A DNA stretch of 34,226 bases from Oscillospiraceae bacterium (GTDB lineage: Bacteria; Bacillota; Clostridia; Oscillospirales; Ruminococcaceae): NCBI GenBank assembly GCA_017555565.1, contig JAFZGF010000016.1, forward strand, positions 1 through 34,226. Direction: 5' to 3'. Shown piece after piece: positions 7,366 to 14,392 of this stretch (position 1 is the first letter of the stretch; each line of letters begins with the position of its first letter). Under the pieces are notes generated by a model. It had not been told where the DNA came from, did no database searches, and saw nothing but the letters and a program-made list of their open reading frames with translations. The translations under genes and the position numbers were made by a program.

Positions 7366-8167
7366 TGGTTTTTACCTCGACTTTCAATAATTGTTCCAGC
7401 TGTTCATCTTTCAGTGTGGAAAGATTATCCATAAGATTTACAAAGAATGTTCCGTTGCCTTTTTCTGTCCGTGAAAGTTGTCCGCATATACCGAGAACAG
7501 CGCAGGCTGTTACAATAGAATATATACTGCGGTCAACAGACAGATAACAGCCACACAGCATACCAAGCAAACAGCCTGTGCCTGTGATCTGCGCCAGCTG
7601 TGGTACTCCGTTGTTTACATACACAACAGTTTTACCGTCAGTAACAATATCTGTTTTGCCGCTGGCAAGAATTATTGTATTGTATTTATGTGCCAGCAAA
7701 ACTGCTACTTCATTTATATTCTCAAGTTTTAATGCGCTGTCTGCATCCACACCTGCTGAAACATATTGCTCATTATATAAAGCATATATTTCAGAATAGT
7801 TGCCTTTGATGGCTGTAGGGCTGAACTCTTTCAGAAAGCTATTGATAAAATCTCGCCTTAGTTGAGAGCCGGATATTCCGACAGCATCTATAATAAATGG
7901 AATATTATTATTCTGGGCTGTCTTGGCAGATATTTTTATGGACTGCATACGGGCATCTGTAATATTGGCTATGTTCAAAACCAATGCATCCGCCGCCTGT
8001 GTTATTTCTGCCACTTCCAGAGGATGTTCTGCCATTATAGGTCTCGCCCCTACCCCAAGTACACCATTGGCACATTGATTTATAGATATCGGGTTAGTGA
8101 TACAATGGATAAGAGGATTCTTATCCATTGTTTTTTTGCGTATTTCGGCTATTATTTCTGTTTTCAT
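7352..8167 (-). CDS. thiM: Hydroxyethylthiazole kinase ThiM
   Basis: ThiM phosphorylates salvaged hydroxyethylthiazole to provide the thiazole half for ThiE. The 271-residue ribokinase-like protein shows PLIHCITNPISINQCANG (about 18-35), GARPIMAEHPLEV, and the catalytic loop QITGTGCLLGML with the conserved cysteine (about 193-204). It starts one base after the thiW stop codon and overlaps thiE at its end. Adjacency to the thiazole transporter gene thiW fits import followed by trapping through phosphorylation. One internal segment is slightly divergent, but no expected motif is missing. Confidence 0.95.
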   Translation of the reverse strand: MKTEIIAEIRKKTMDKNPLIHCITNPISINQCANGVLGVGARPIMAEHPLEVAEITQAADALVLNIANITDARMQSIKISAKTAQNNNIPFIIDAVGISGSQLRRDFINSFLKEFSPTAIKGNYSEIYALYNEQYVSAGVDADSALKLENINEVAVLLAHKYNTIILASGKTDIVTDGKTVVYVNNGVPQLAQITGTGCLLGMLCGCYLSVDRSIYSIVTACAVLGICGQLSRTEKGNGTFFVNLMDNLSTLKDEQLEQLLKVEVKTIEEF

Positions 8168-8168
8168 T

Positions 8169-8885
8169 TTATTTTTCCTTTTTGAGCTTATTGATTACAA
8201 AGTATGCAGTCGCTGTTACAACAGATACAGCTATGCATCCTCTGGATATGATGTGCCATACAGGGGATGTGAGACTGAATATACCCGTTGGAATTTCGAT
8301 AACAACGTACAGAATGGCACCGATTGCAGCTATGCAGGCTGTGTTGCTGACAAGATTTGTTTTATCTTCATAAACTTTGTCAGACAGCATCTGCTGGAAT
8401 TTTTTCAGCATTCCATTTGCCGCCAGTTTTTTAAGAAACACCAGCGCTATACTGCCGCCGATAAGTGTGCCACAGATAAATGACGGTACATAGAACAGCC
8501 AGCTTAAGCCTTCTTTACCCCACAGAATTGACATTACCGGATAAGATGCAATTGCACCAATAATACCTGTACCGAACACTTCACCCACAACGGCAAAAAG
8601 GATATTACCTTTTGAAAGGCGGTAAAATACGCCTGAAAGGAATGCACCGAATACCGCACCTGTAAGTGCAATAGGCGGAATACCCATAGTAAGCATACGG
8701 ATTATACCTATAAGTGTGGCACATAAAAGCGAATACCAAGGGCCCATAAGGACAGAGCATACGATATTGATAAAATGAGCCATAGGGCACATACCCTCTA
8801 CACGCAAAAAAGGTGATATTACCACCCCCAATGCAATAAGCATAGCAAGCACTGTCATTCTTAAAGTCTGTTTTGTTCTGATCAT
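8169..8885 (-). CDS. thiW: ThiW, thiazole ECF-type transporter S component, with C-terminal extension
   Basis: ThiW is the substrate-capture membrane subunit for uptake of hydroxyethylthiazole, working with a shared ECF energising module encoded elsewhere. The first 160-165 residues match the family: SPFLRVEGMCPMAHFINIVC near residue 25, LMGPWYSLLCA, and GAVFGAFLSGVFYRL, with about five membrane segments. This protein has 238 residues, whereas ThiW is usually about 160-170 long. The extra 70 residues after KKFQQML hold two more probable membrane segments (about 177-195 and 207-228). It is the first gene of the operon, 180 bases downstream of the second riboswitch hairpin. Confidence 0.88.
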   Translation of the reverse strand: MIRTKQTLRMTVLAMLIALGVVISPFLRVEGMCPMAHFINIVCSVLMGPWYSLLCATLIGIIRMLTMGIPPIALTGAVFGAFLSGVFYRLSKGNILFAVVGEVFGTGIIGAIASYPVMSILWGKEGLSWLFYVPSFICGTLIGGSIALVFLKKLAANGMLKKFQQMLSDKVYEDKTNLVSNTACIAAIGAILYVVIEIPTGIFSLTSPVWHIISRGCIAVSVVTATAYFVINKLKKEK

Positions 8886-8937
8886 TTGATTTTCCTCTTT
8901 TCGTATTTATAAACTTAACAAAGCGTAAAAGCTTTGT

Positions 8938-9010
8938 GCGGTCGATACTCAATAGTATCCTCTCACCCTGAAACACAGGTTCCCATCGCATTACGAAAAG
9001 CACAGGGCGC
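8938..9010 (-). promoter_or_regulatory. Third, degenerate TPP-riboswitch-like RNA element in the thi leader
   Basis: On the minus strand, a CCTG/CAGG hairpin is followed by GTGAGAGG, a GATACT/AGTATC hairpin and CGACC. This copies the layout of the two complete TPP aptamers next door (CAGG-CTGAGAGG-hairpin-CGACCC), that is, the P2/P3 arm. The normal downstream P4/P5 arm is missing. A loop resembling it (CGTAATGCG, then TGGG) sits upstream instead. A further 7-pair hairpin (8918-8937) follows without a U run. It may be a decayed, variant or rearranged aptamer; I cannot decide which. Confidence 0.4.
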
Positions 9011-9054
9011 TCCCCCTCTGCCCGACTGTTCCTTTTTCTGAACACCTCTTTCCC

Positions 9055-9095
9055 AAAATAATACACGGAGATACCGCCAATGGATATCTCCGTGT
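9055..9095 (-). terminator. Expression-platform hairpin of TPP riboswitch 2
   Basis: An 11-pair stem (ACACGGAGATA/TATCTCCGTGT) followed on the minus strand by ATTTT. The RNA segment GAGAUAC at 9110-9104, just after the aptamer, is complementary to GUAUCUC in the 3' arm (9074-9068). An exclusive antiterminator is therefore possible. Confidence 0.65.
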
Positions 9096-9111
9096 AATCA
9101 ACTGTATCTCG

Positions 9112-9198
9112 GCTTCCTACGATGGCATTATCCATATCAGGTATAAGGGTCGAAGGTTACACCTTCCTCTCAGCCTGTGGTACAGACTCCCCCGCATT
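9112..9198 (-). promoter_or_regulatory. TPP riboswitch 2 (thi box, proximal)
   Basis: This is a complete TPP aptamer on the minus strand: GGGGGAG, a P3 hairpin, GGCTGAGAGG, the P3a hairpin AAGG/CCTT, CGACCC, ACCTGAT, a P5 hairpin ATGG-ATAATG-CCAT, then CGTAGG. The CUGAGA pyrimidine sensor and the pyrophosphate-sensing AUAAUG...CGUAGG region are both intact. It should lower expression of thiW-tenA when TPP is plentiful. Confidence 0.93.
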
Positions 9199-9210
9199 TT
9201 TAATTGTATA

Positions 9211-9247
9211 AATAAAAACAGGAAGCAACCTTTTGGGTACTTCCTGT
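9211..9247 (-). terminator. Intrinsic terminator of TPP riboswitch 1
   Basis: An ACAGGAAG/CTTCCTGT stem, with an inner ACC/GGT pairing, followed on the minus strand by TTTTTATTT. The 3' arm can instead pair with AGGAAG at the 3' edge of the upstream aptamer (9270-9265), giving a plausible antiterminator. Confidence 0.8.
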
Positions 9248-9263
9248 AAAAAATCTGTATATG

Positions 9264-9350
9264 ACTTCCTACGTCGGCATTACCCGTATCAGGTTAAAGG
9301 GTCGAAGTTTGATTACTTCCTCTCAGCCTGCATAACAAGCTCCCCTGTAT
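9264..9350 (-). promoter_or_regulatory. TPP riboswitch 1 (thi box, distal)
   Basis: A complete TPP aptamer on the minus strand: GGGGAGC, a P3 hairpin CTTG/CAGG, GGCTGAGAGG, the P3a hairpin AAGT/ACTT, CGACCC, AACCTGAT, a P5 hairpin with GTAATG in its loop, then CGTAGG. It starts within about ten bases of the predicted transcription start and has its own terminator. With riboswitch 2 it forms a tandem pair. Confidence 0.93.
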
Positions 9351-9362
9351 TTATTTGTACTT

Positions 9363-9391
9363 ATTATACTGCTGTTTTTTGAATTATTCAA
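9363..9391 (-). promoter_or_regulatory. Promoter of the thi operon
   Basis: The minus strand reads TTGAAT, 17 bases, TATAAT, putting the start near 9356, just before riboswitch 1. The -35 is half of a TTGAATTATTCAA palindrome (9379-9391). Confidence 0.72.
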
Positions 9392-9401
9392 GCAATAATT
9401 T

Positions 9402-10565
9402 TCAACTGAAAGATTTTATAATGTTGATAATTGTTTCTTCATCCGCAGATTTGTCTGTGTTGCCCTGGTAAGTACCAGGTTTGCCACCGCCTTTACCTCC
9501 AAGAGTTGCACTTATATGGCGGCCCAGCCTGTTGGTATCATAAACTGTGGATACAATGCAGATTTTACCGCTGCCGTTTGGCTGTGGTGACAAAACAACT
9601 GCTGTGTCTGACTTTTGAGCGAGAAGTGCGGCAAAGGACCGTATTTCGTTTGACTGCAGGTCATCCTTTACCATAACACATACACCGTCAACCGGCTGTG
9701 CATTGTCTGCCCATACTGCCATAAGCTGACGCTTGGCGTTGGCAAGGGCAAATTTAAGCTGGCCGATTTCGTCAAGACGTGATGTCACCGCTGTGGTGAT
9801 GTTTTCCACTGGTACAGACAGCTGATGACTGATGTTGTAGCAGTCATCATTTCTGGTTTTGAGATATTCCACTGCGCGCTTGCCGCAGGCTATTGTGATT
9901 CGTGTGCCACCTTTATAGGCCTGGGAATTAATGGCAACAATAGGACCTGCCTGGGCTGTGGTTGCTGTGTGAGTACCACAGCAGGCGCAGATGTCAGCAG
10001 TACCTGCACGCACTATTCTTATATCACCCTGCAGTTCTTTTTTACTGCGGTATTCCAGTTCTTTCACATTTTCCGGGAAACCCGTGTAAACCGGTTGATT
10101 TGCCCATACAAATTCGTTACAGCGATCCATTATCATCTTGATTTCTTCTTTGGTCAGCGGACCATCGAAATCCACCACATTCTCTCTTTCAGACAGATGG
10201 AATCCCACATTGCTGTAGCCGAACAGACTCATAACCACACCGGAGAACATATGTTCGCCTGTGTGCTGCTGCATAAAGTCAAAGCGTCTGTCCCAGTCAA
10301 TTGTACCGCTGATGTTTATATCGGCAGGGATTTCACCATCTGTATAATGGATGATTACATCACCTTTTTCACGTACATCAGTAACCTTTACAGAGCTTTC
10401 ACCCCAGCTAATAATACCGTGATCCCGTGGCTGACCGCCACCTTCCGGGTAAAATGCAGTTCTGTCAAGTACAACTGCCCAGCCTTTTTTATCTTCTGTG
10501 CAGGAAACAACCTTTGCAGTAAACTGCTGCATAAAGCTGTCCTGATAAAATAATTTTTCAGTCAT
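9402..10565 (-). CDS. AlaX-type alanyl-tRNA editing hydrolase with DHHA1 domain
   Basis: This is a free-standing relative of the AlaRS editing domain, which clears serine or glycine from mischarged tRNA-Ala. The 387-residue length fits the long AlaX-L/AlaXp-II form. An N-terminal beta-barrel with YPEGGGQPRDHG (about 38-49) is followed by the zinc site: HTGEH (about 99-103), then CACCGTH (about 190-196). Residues about 240-387 form a DHHA1-like C-terminal domain with the glycine-rich GGKGGGKPGTYQG. It follows the HIRAN-like gene by 12 bases, probably in one transcript. No clear terminator separates it from the thi promoter. Family assignment is strong; tRNA specificity is inferred. Confidence 0.9.
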   Translation of the reverse strand: MTEKLFYQDSFMQQFTAKVVSCTEDKKGWAVVLDRTAFYPEGGGQPRDHGIISWGESSVKVTDVREKGDVIIHYTDGEIPADINISGTIDWDRRFDFMQQHTGEHMFSGVVMSLFGYSNVGFHLSERENVVDFDGPLTKEEIKMIMDRCNEFVWANQPVYTGFPENVKELEYRSKKELQGDIRIVRAGTADICACCGTHTATTAQAGPIVAINSQAYKGGTRITIACGKRAVEYLKTRNDDCYNISHQLSVPVENITTAVTSRLDEIGQLKFALANAKRQLMAVWADNAQPVDGVCVMVKDDLQSNEIRSFAALLAQKSDTAVVLSPQPNGSGKICIVSTVYDTNRLGRHISATLGGKGGGKPGTYQGNTDKSADEETIINIIKSFS

Positions 10566-10577
10566 TTTTATTTTCCT

Positions 10578-11306
10578 TTATTCTATAACACAGTCCAGTG
10601 GAGCTTCGCCATTGAAAATACGCAGATGATTTACAAATGTAAGGGCTGACTGTTTTTCAAGAGCAGAAAGTTCCAGTTCAAATTCATCCTCTGCAGACAG
10701 AACAGATGCAGATACCTTGCACTTTTCAAATTTTTCATCAAAAAGAACGCGGCAGTAGAATCTGTATCTTGTATCTTCTTTGAATTCAATATCAGCAAGG
10801 CAGGCCTTCAGCTGTGGTGTGATTTCCTTTTCCATATCGTACATATTGAGATATGGCTGATTCATAACAATATCAGCACCGCTGTCTATAACGCTGTGTA
10901 AAGCTACGGCCAGAACAATGTCATCATCAGGAATAAAGCCGAAAACTCCGCTTTCTCCTGTATAAGGTTTCAACAGTTCATCATAGGAATATTCAACATT
11001 GAAGAACAGTGTAGTTCTGTCTTTTGCACGGCTCTTGCCCTGCTTGATAAAAACTTTGTCAACTGTTGCATTTTCAATAACAACACTGCCGTCATCTATA
11101 AATGGGGCAATACCTACACTGTCACAGTAGTCCATCATATCCAGCATTTTGTCTGCAGCTGTGGATACTGTGATTTCAAATGTATCTTCCCCGTCAGACA
11201 CACGGGCAAGCTTCAGCAAATCTCCGTTTTTCAGTTTCTGCATTGCTTTTGCGTCCAGGTCGTTGCCTTCCAGAGTTATTTTGTATTTCTGAGTAAATTT
11301 ATTCAT
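10578..11306 (-). CDS. HIRAN-like domain protein of unknown function
   Basis: A 242-residue protein I cannot name with certainty. Residues about 5-75 look like a HIRAN domain, a small beta-fold linked to DNA binding in other proteins: ITLEGNDLDAK, then GDLLKLARVSDGEDTFEITV, ending near DYCDSVGIAPFIDDG. The rest is an uncharacterised acidic region with no membrane segment and no catalytic motif I recognise. ATG at 11306 was preferred over an upstream GTG at 11315, because that GTG lies inside the AAAGGTGA ribosome binding site. It is transcribed ahead of the alanyl-tRNA editing gene with a 12-base gap, so a quality-control role is possible but unproven. Confidence 0.6.
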   Translation of the reverse strand: MNKFTQKYKITLEGNDLDAKAMQKLKNGDLLKLARVSDGEDTFEITVSTAADKMLDMMDYCDSVGIAPFIDDGSVVIENATVDKVFIKQGKSRAKDRTTLFFNVEYSYDELLKPYTGESGVFGFIPDDDIVLAVALHSVIDSGADIVMNQPYLNMYDMEKEITPQLKACLADIEFKEDTRYRFYCRVLFDEKFEKCKVSASVLSAEDEFELELSALEKQSALTFVNHLRIFNGEAPLDCVIE

Positions 11307-11368
11307 TTTTATCACCTTTAAACAATTATATACACAGATATTCTACCATTATACACAGACCTTTGCAA

Positions 11369-11397
11369 TTGAATTTTACCAAAAGGTATTTTATAAT
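11369..11397 (+). promoter_or_regulatory. Promoter of the GNAT gene
   Basis: TTGAAT, 17 bases, TATAAT. The start should lie near 11404, giving a leader of about 30 bases with a GGAGG ribosome binding site. Confidence 0.75.
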
Positions 11398-11435
11398 TAG
11401 TATAGTGATAATATGTATTTATGGAGGAAACTATT

Positions 11436-12263
11436 ATGGCATTTACTGTAAAACTGGCTACATATGATGACCTGAAAGCCTGTGACGCTGTTGAAAGAGA
11501 AACAATGGGTGATTACGTGTATCTGCAGGACGCCTGGCATTACTTCAACAGTCTGGACGGCGGTCTGGTTTGCGTATATGACGGCGACAAAATGATTGGT
11601 ATCGGCAGATTCACCGTTCTGCCTGACGGTACCGGCTGGCTGGAAACACTGCGCGTTATTCCATCCTATCATCGTCAGGGTGCCGGCAGAAAAATATATG
11701 AAATGTATATGGAACTGGCAAAGAAATACAACTGCCCATCCGTAGCGATGTTTACAGGGCTGACAAATGTGGCCAGCAGCGGTCTGGCAGAAGTATTTGG
11801 TCTGCGCACAGTTATGAAACACAAAGGCTGGCACCTGACAAATCTGGAAGGCGGCAACCCACACGGCTTCAAACACGCTAACTGGCAGAGAGCCGTAGAG
11901 CTGATTATGCCATTGAAAGAACAGTACAACAACTACTTTACTTTCAACCGTACATTCCACCATGTAAACGAAGCCAATGCAAAACAGTTTGCAATTGAAG
12001 GTAAGGTATTCGAAGATAAGGAAAGCGGCAGCTTTATTGTTTGCGGTGGCAGATTCCAGCATAATGTTGCCCTGCATATTGCAATGATGGGCGGCGATCT
12101 GGACAAATGTATTGATTTTGCTATCAATTATGCAAAGGCACAGGGTATTGAAAAGGTTTCCTGCACATTTGCCCTTGATAATCCACAGTTGGAAGAAGCG
12201 CTGAAAGCAAGAGGATTTGCACCTGAAAGCAGCACAATTATTACAAAAGAAGTTGTATTCTGA
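11436..12263 (+). CDS. GNAT family N-acetyltransferase
   Basis: This 275-residue protein carries one clear GNAT domain, which transfers an acetyl group from acetyl-CoA to an amine; the substrate is unknown. Strand and motif A are visible as GWLETLRVIPSYHRQGAGRKIYE (about 68-90), where RQGAGRKIY is the pyrophosphate-binding loop, followed by SGLAEVFGLRTV. The C-terminal half (about 175-275) looks like a second, degenerate acyltransferase-like fold without a convincing CoA loop. ATG at 11436 was chosen because the in-frame upstream ATG at 11421 overlaps the GGAGG ribosome binding site. It is a monocistronic unit with a near-consensus promoter and a strong terminator. Confidence 0.85.
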   Translation: MAFTVKLATYDDLKACDAVERETMGDYVYLQDAWHYFNSLDGGLVCVYDGDKMIGIGRFTVLPDGTGWLETLRVIPSYHRQGAGRKIYEMYMELAKKYNCPSVAMFTGLTNVASSGLAEVFGLRTVMKHKGWHLTNLEGGNPHGFKHANWQRAVELIMPLKEQYNNYFTFNRTFHHVNEANAKQFAIEGKVFEDKESGSFIVCGGRFQHNVALHIAMMGGDLDKCIDFAINYAKAQGIEKVSCTFALDNPQLEEALKARGFAPESSTIITKEVVF

Positions 12264-12271
12264 TAAAAATC

Positions 12272-12300
12272 AAAGCGGAGTATCTTTACTCCGCTTTTTT
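12272..12300 (+). terminator. Terminator of the GNAT gene
   Basis: An 11-pair stem AAAGCGGAGTA/TACTCCGCTTT with a four-base loop and a T run. The next promoter's -35 begins immediately after it. Confidence 0.92.
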
Positions 12301-12301
12301 A

Positions 12302-12330
12302 TTGCATTTATATCTGTTTTTACATATAAT
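12302..12330 (+). promoter_or_regulatory. Promoter of the ymdB-like gene
   Basis: TTGCAT, 17 bases, TATAAT, about 30 bases before the ATG and abutting the preceding terminator. Confidence 0.7.
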
Positions 12331-12359
12331 TATGTATATAAAATATATAAGAGGTTTTT

Positions 12360-13130
12360 ATGAAAATTTTGTTTGTCGGTGATGTGGTTGGTGTCAATGG
12401 TGTAAACCTGCTGAGAAAAAGCCTGCCACAGCTTAAAAAAGAGTATAACTGCGATGTCTGCATTGTAAACGGCGAAAATTCCAACGAAAGCGGCACAGGT
12501 ATGAACAGCCGTGACGCCCAGGATATTTTTGGCTGTGGTGCTGATGTTATAACCGGTGGTAACCACTCTATGCGCAGGGCCAATATGCAGCTGTACACCG
12601 AAAACGAGTTTATTCTTTGCCCGGCCAACCTGCTGTACAGTGAAGGCGGCTGTGGTGTAAGTGTGGTGGATATGGGCAGGCATCAGTTACGGGTTATAAA
12701 TCTTATGGGTGTGGCCTTTATTGACAATCACAGAAATCCTTTTTTTGAACTGGATAAAATACTGAAAGACATAAGCTGCAAAAACATTATTGTTGACTTT
12801 CACGCAGAATCCACAGCTGAAAAATACGCTTTTGCCAACTATGCAGATGGCAGGGTGTCTGCTGTAATAGGTACACATACCCATGTACAGACAAACGACG
12901 AACAGATACTGCCAAAGGGCACAGCATATATTACAGACGCAGGGGCTGTATGTGCCAACAACTCTGTGCTGGGTGTAGTGACTGAACTGGCAATTGAAAA
13001 GCAGAAATATCTTAAACCTGTTCAGTTTAAAACCGCAGATGGTGAAGGCTATGTATGTGGTGTGTTCGTTGAGACAGACAACAACGGCAAGACTGTGAAA
13101 ATCGAAAAATTCCGCAGACTGGTAAAATAA
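12360..13130 (+). CDS. YmdB-like metallophosphoesterase
   Basis: YmdB-type enzymes are two-metal phosphodiesterases acting on 2',3'- or 3',5'-cyclic nucleotides in the cytoplasm. The 256-residue length is near the family norm. All metal-site motifs are present: GDVVG with Asp8, VNGENS with Glu39 and Asn40, GGNHS (about 66-70), VDFHAEST, and GTHTHVQTND. Two family blocks differ from the usual consensus: GGNHSMRR instead of a GNHTW-like block, and DAGAVCANNSVLG where TGPxDSVIG is typical, so substrate preference may have drifted. Ribosome binding site AAGAGG. It stands alone between two terminators and is not next to recA, rny or the other usual partners. Confidence 0.88.
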   Translation: MKILFVGDVVGVNGVNLLRKSLPQLKKEYNCDVCIVNGENSNESGTGMNSRDAQDIFGCGADVITGGNHSMRRANMQLYTENEFILCPANLLYSEGGCGVSVVDMGRHQLRVINLMGVAFIDNHRNPFFELDKILKDISCKNIIVDFHAESTAEKYAFANYADGRVSAVIGTHTHVQTNDEQILPKGTAYITDAGAVCANNSVLGVVTELAIEKQKYLKPVQFKTADGEGYVCGVFVETDNNGKTVKIEKFRRLVK

Positions 13131-13136
13131 AATATA

Positions 13137-13170
13137 AAAAGCCATTGGAAAATTCCAATGGCTTTTGTTT
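13137..13170 (+). terminator. Bidirectional terminator between ymdB-like gene and trxA
   Basis: A GCCATTGGA/TCCAATGGC stem extended by A/T pairs, with T-rich sequence to the right and an A run to the left. It ends both converging transcripts, including the dcw operon. Confidence 0.88.
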
Positions 13171-13185
13171 TTTAGATAATTAAAA

Positions 13186-13497
13186 TCAGAGACCAAGCAT
13201 TTCAACCAGTTTTTCTTTTGGCATAAAACCGATTTTTTTGTTGGCAATTTCGCCGTTTTTGAAAAGGATAAGTGTTGGAATACTCATAACATGAAATTCC
13301 ATAGCAAGTTCTGGCTGTAAATCCACGTTCAGCTTGCCGAAAACCACTTTACCTTCCAGTTCATCTGAAAGTTCCTCGATGATTGGGCCAATCATTTTAC
13401 ATGGGCCACACCAGGTTGCCCAGAAGTCAACAAGTACAGGGAGTTCATTTTTGAGAACAACTGATTCAAAATTTTCTTTTGTGATTTCAACTGTCAT
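13186..13497 (-). CDS. trxA: Thioredoxin
   Basis: Thioredoxin is a small cytoplasmic dithiol carrier that reduces protein disulfides, recharged by thioredoxin reductase. The 103-residue protein has the standard fold: FWATWCGPCKMIGP with redox cysteines near positions 30 and 33, NVDLQPELA, and the cis-proline block MSIPTLILFKNGE. It starts 15 bases after the divIVA-like gene, with GGAGATTACGGTTATG at the start, and precedes the terminator. It is therefore probably the last gene of the dcw transcript, which is an unusual place for it. No separate promoter was found. Confidence 0.96.
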   Translation of the reverse strand: MTVEITKENFESVVLKNELPVLVDFWATWCGPCKMIGPIIEELSDELEGKVVFGKLNVDLQPELAMEFHVMSIPTLILFKNGEIANKKIGFMPKEKLVEMLGL

Positions 13498-13511
13498 AAC
13501 CGTAATCTCCT

Positions 13512-14312
13512 TTATTTTTCCAGAAGTCTGGATATTGTATCAAGAACACTGTCTGTCAGCGTTTTCTTTGGCTGTACTCTGGCCTGCTGTGGTGCAGGCT
13601 GTGGTTTGGTTTCATTCAGAACTGCTACTGGGGCAATTTTATCAATTGTATCCACCTGCTTGCGGTATTCAGTTACCTGCTGTTCAATTTCACTGCTGGC
13701 CTTGTCCATATTTGCCATAGCTGTGGAAAGTTTGGCAAAAGATTCTTCCAGCTGTTTTTCCAACTGAGAAATTTCTACTTTAACATCTGCAACCTTTTCC
13801 ATAAGGTCAGCTGCATTGGCATCAAATTCGGCCTTTGTTCTCCGTGCTTCTTCGTTGGCCTGTGTGATTATCTGTTTGGCACGTACAGAAGCTTCTACCA
13901 TACAGGCAGCGATTTCGTCCTGCTTGGATTTCCAGTCTGCATTTTCTTTTTCCAGGTCGTCTTTCTGCTGTGAAAGCTGGTTAAAGTTGATTTTAATCCG
14001 GGAAATCTCTCTGTCACGTTCCAGAATCATATTGCGATATGTATTTATCTGTTTTTTCAGCTCTGTATTGTCGTGTTTCAGGCCTGCCACATTGATTGTG
14101 AGTTCCTGGATTTTTTCCTTTGACACAGACAGATTTTCTCCCGTAAGAGACAACTTGTCAGTAAGGGTACGGATTTCATCCTCCAGACCCTTCTGTATTT
14201 CAGTATAATTTTCTGCCTGCTTTGTCATCTGCTCTGACAGGTCATCAATGTATTCAAGAACCTGATTTCTGTCAAAACCACGAAAGCTTTGTTTAAACAA
14301 GATATTTTCCAT
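13512..14312 (-). CDS. DivIVA-like coiled-coil protein
   Basis: A 266-residue protein with an N-terminal DivIVA-like patch (FKQSFRGFDRNQVLEYIDDL, near the start), then almost continuous coiled coil to about residue 215, then a short proline/glutamine-rich linker and a C-terminal helix (TLTDSVLDTISRLLEK). DivIVA/GpsB relatives bind curved membrane and place division or wall-synthesis proteins. Its place just after ftsZ supports that role. ATG at 14312 has AAGAGGA just upstream; the alternative ATG at 14342 adds ten residues but lacks a ribosome binding site. The name divIVA is not certain, because the coiled-coil region has little conserved sequence. Confidence 0.78.
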   Translation of the reverse strand: MENILFKQSFRGFDRNQVLEYIDDLSEQMTKQAENYTEIQKGLEDEIRTLTDKLSLTGENLSVSKEKIQELTINVAGLKHDNTELKKQINTYRNMILERDREISRIKINFNQLSQQKDDLEKENADWKSKQDEIAACMVEASVRAKQIITQANEEARRTKAEFDANAADLMEKVADVKVEISQLEKQLEESFAKLSTAMANMDKASSEIEQQVTEYRKQVDTIDKIAPVAVLNETKPQPAPQQARVQPKKTLTDSVLDTISRLLEK

Positions 14313-14350
14313 ATTTTCCTCTTGGGCTTTATTCTCTGACATATGGTTAT

Positions 14351-14380
14351 CTGACAGCAGCCAGTTTTGGGTGCTGTCAG
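14351..14380 (-). other. Hairpin between ftsZ and the divIVA-like gene
   Basis: A CTGACAGCA/TGCTGTCAG perfect nine-pair stem with a 12-base loop. No U run follows on the minus strand, so it does not look like a full terminator. It may stabilise the ftsZ message or mark a cleavage point. Confidence 0.6.
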
Positions 14381-14392
14381 AGTAATAGTCAA

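Noticed and set aside
8938..9010. Cobalamin, ykkC/guanidine, ZTP or THF riboswitch in the thi leader
   Set aside because: Their core motifs as I remember them do not match; the similarity to the neighbouring TPP P3 arms is better.
8605..9135. A minus-strand frame of 176 codons overlapping thiW and the riboswitch leader
   Set aside because: It covers the TPP riboswitch hairpin and the thiW start in another frame; the sequence is RNA-structural, not coding.
14351..14380. The hairpin after ftsZ as an intrinsic terminator of the dcw operon
   Set aside because: No U run follows on the minus strand; the true end is more likely the hairpin at 13137-13170 after trxA.
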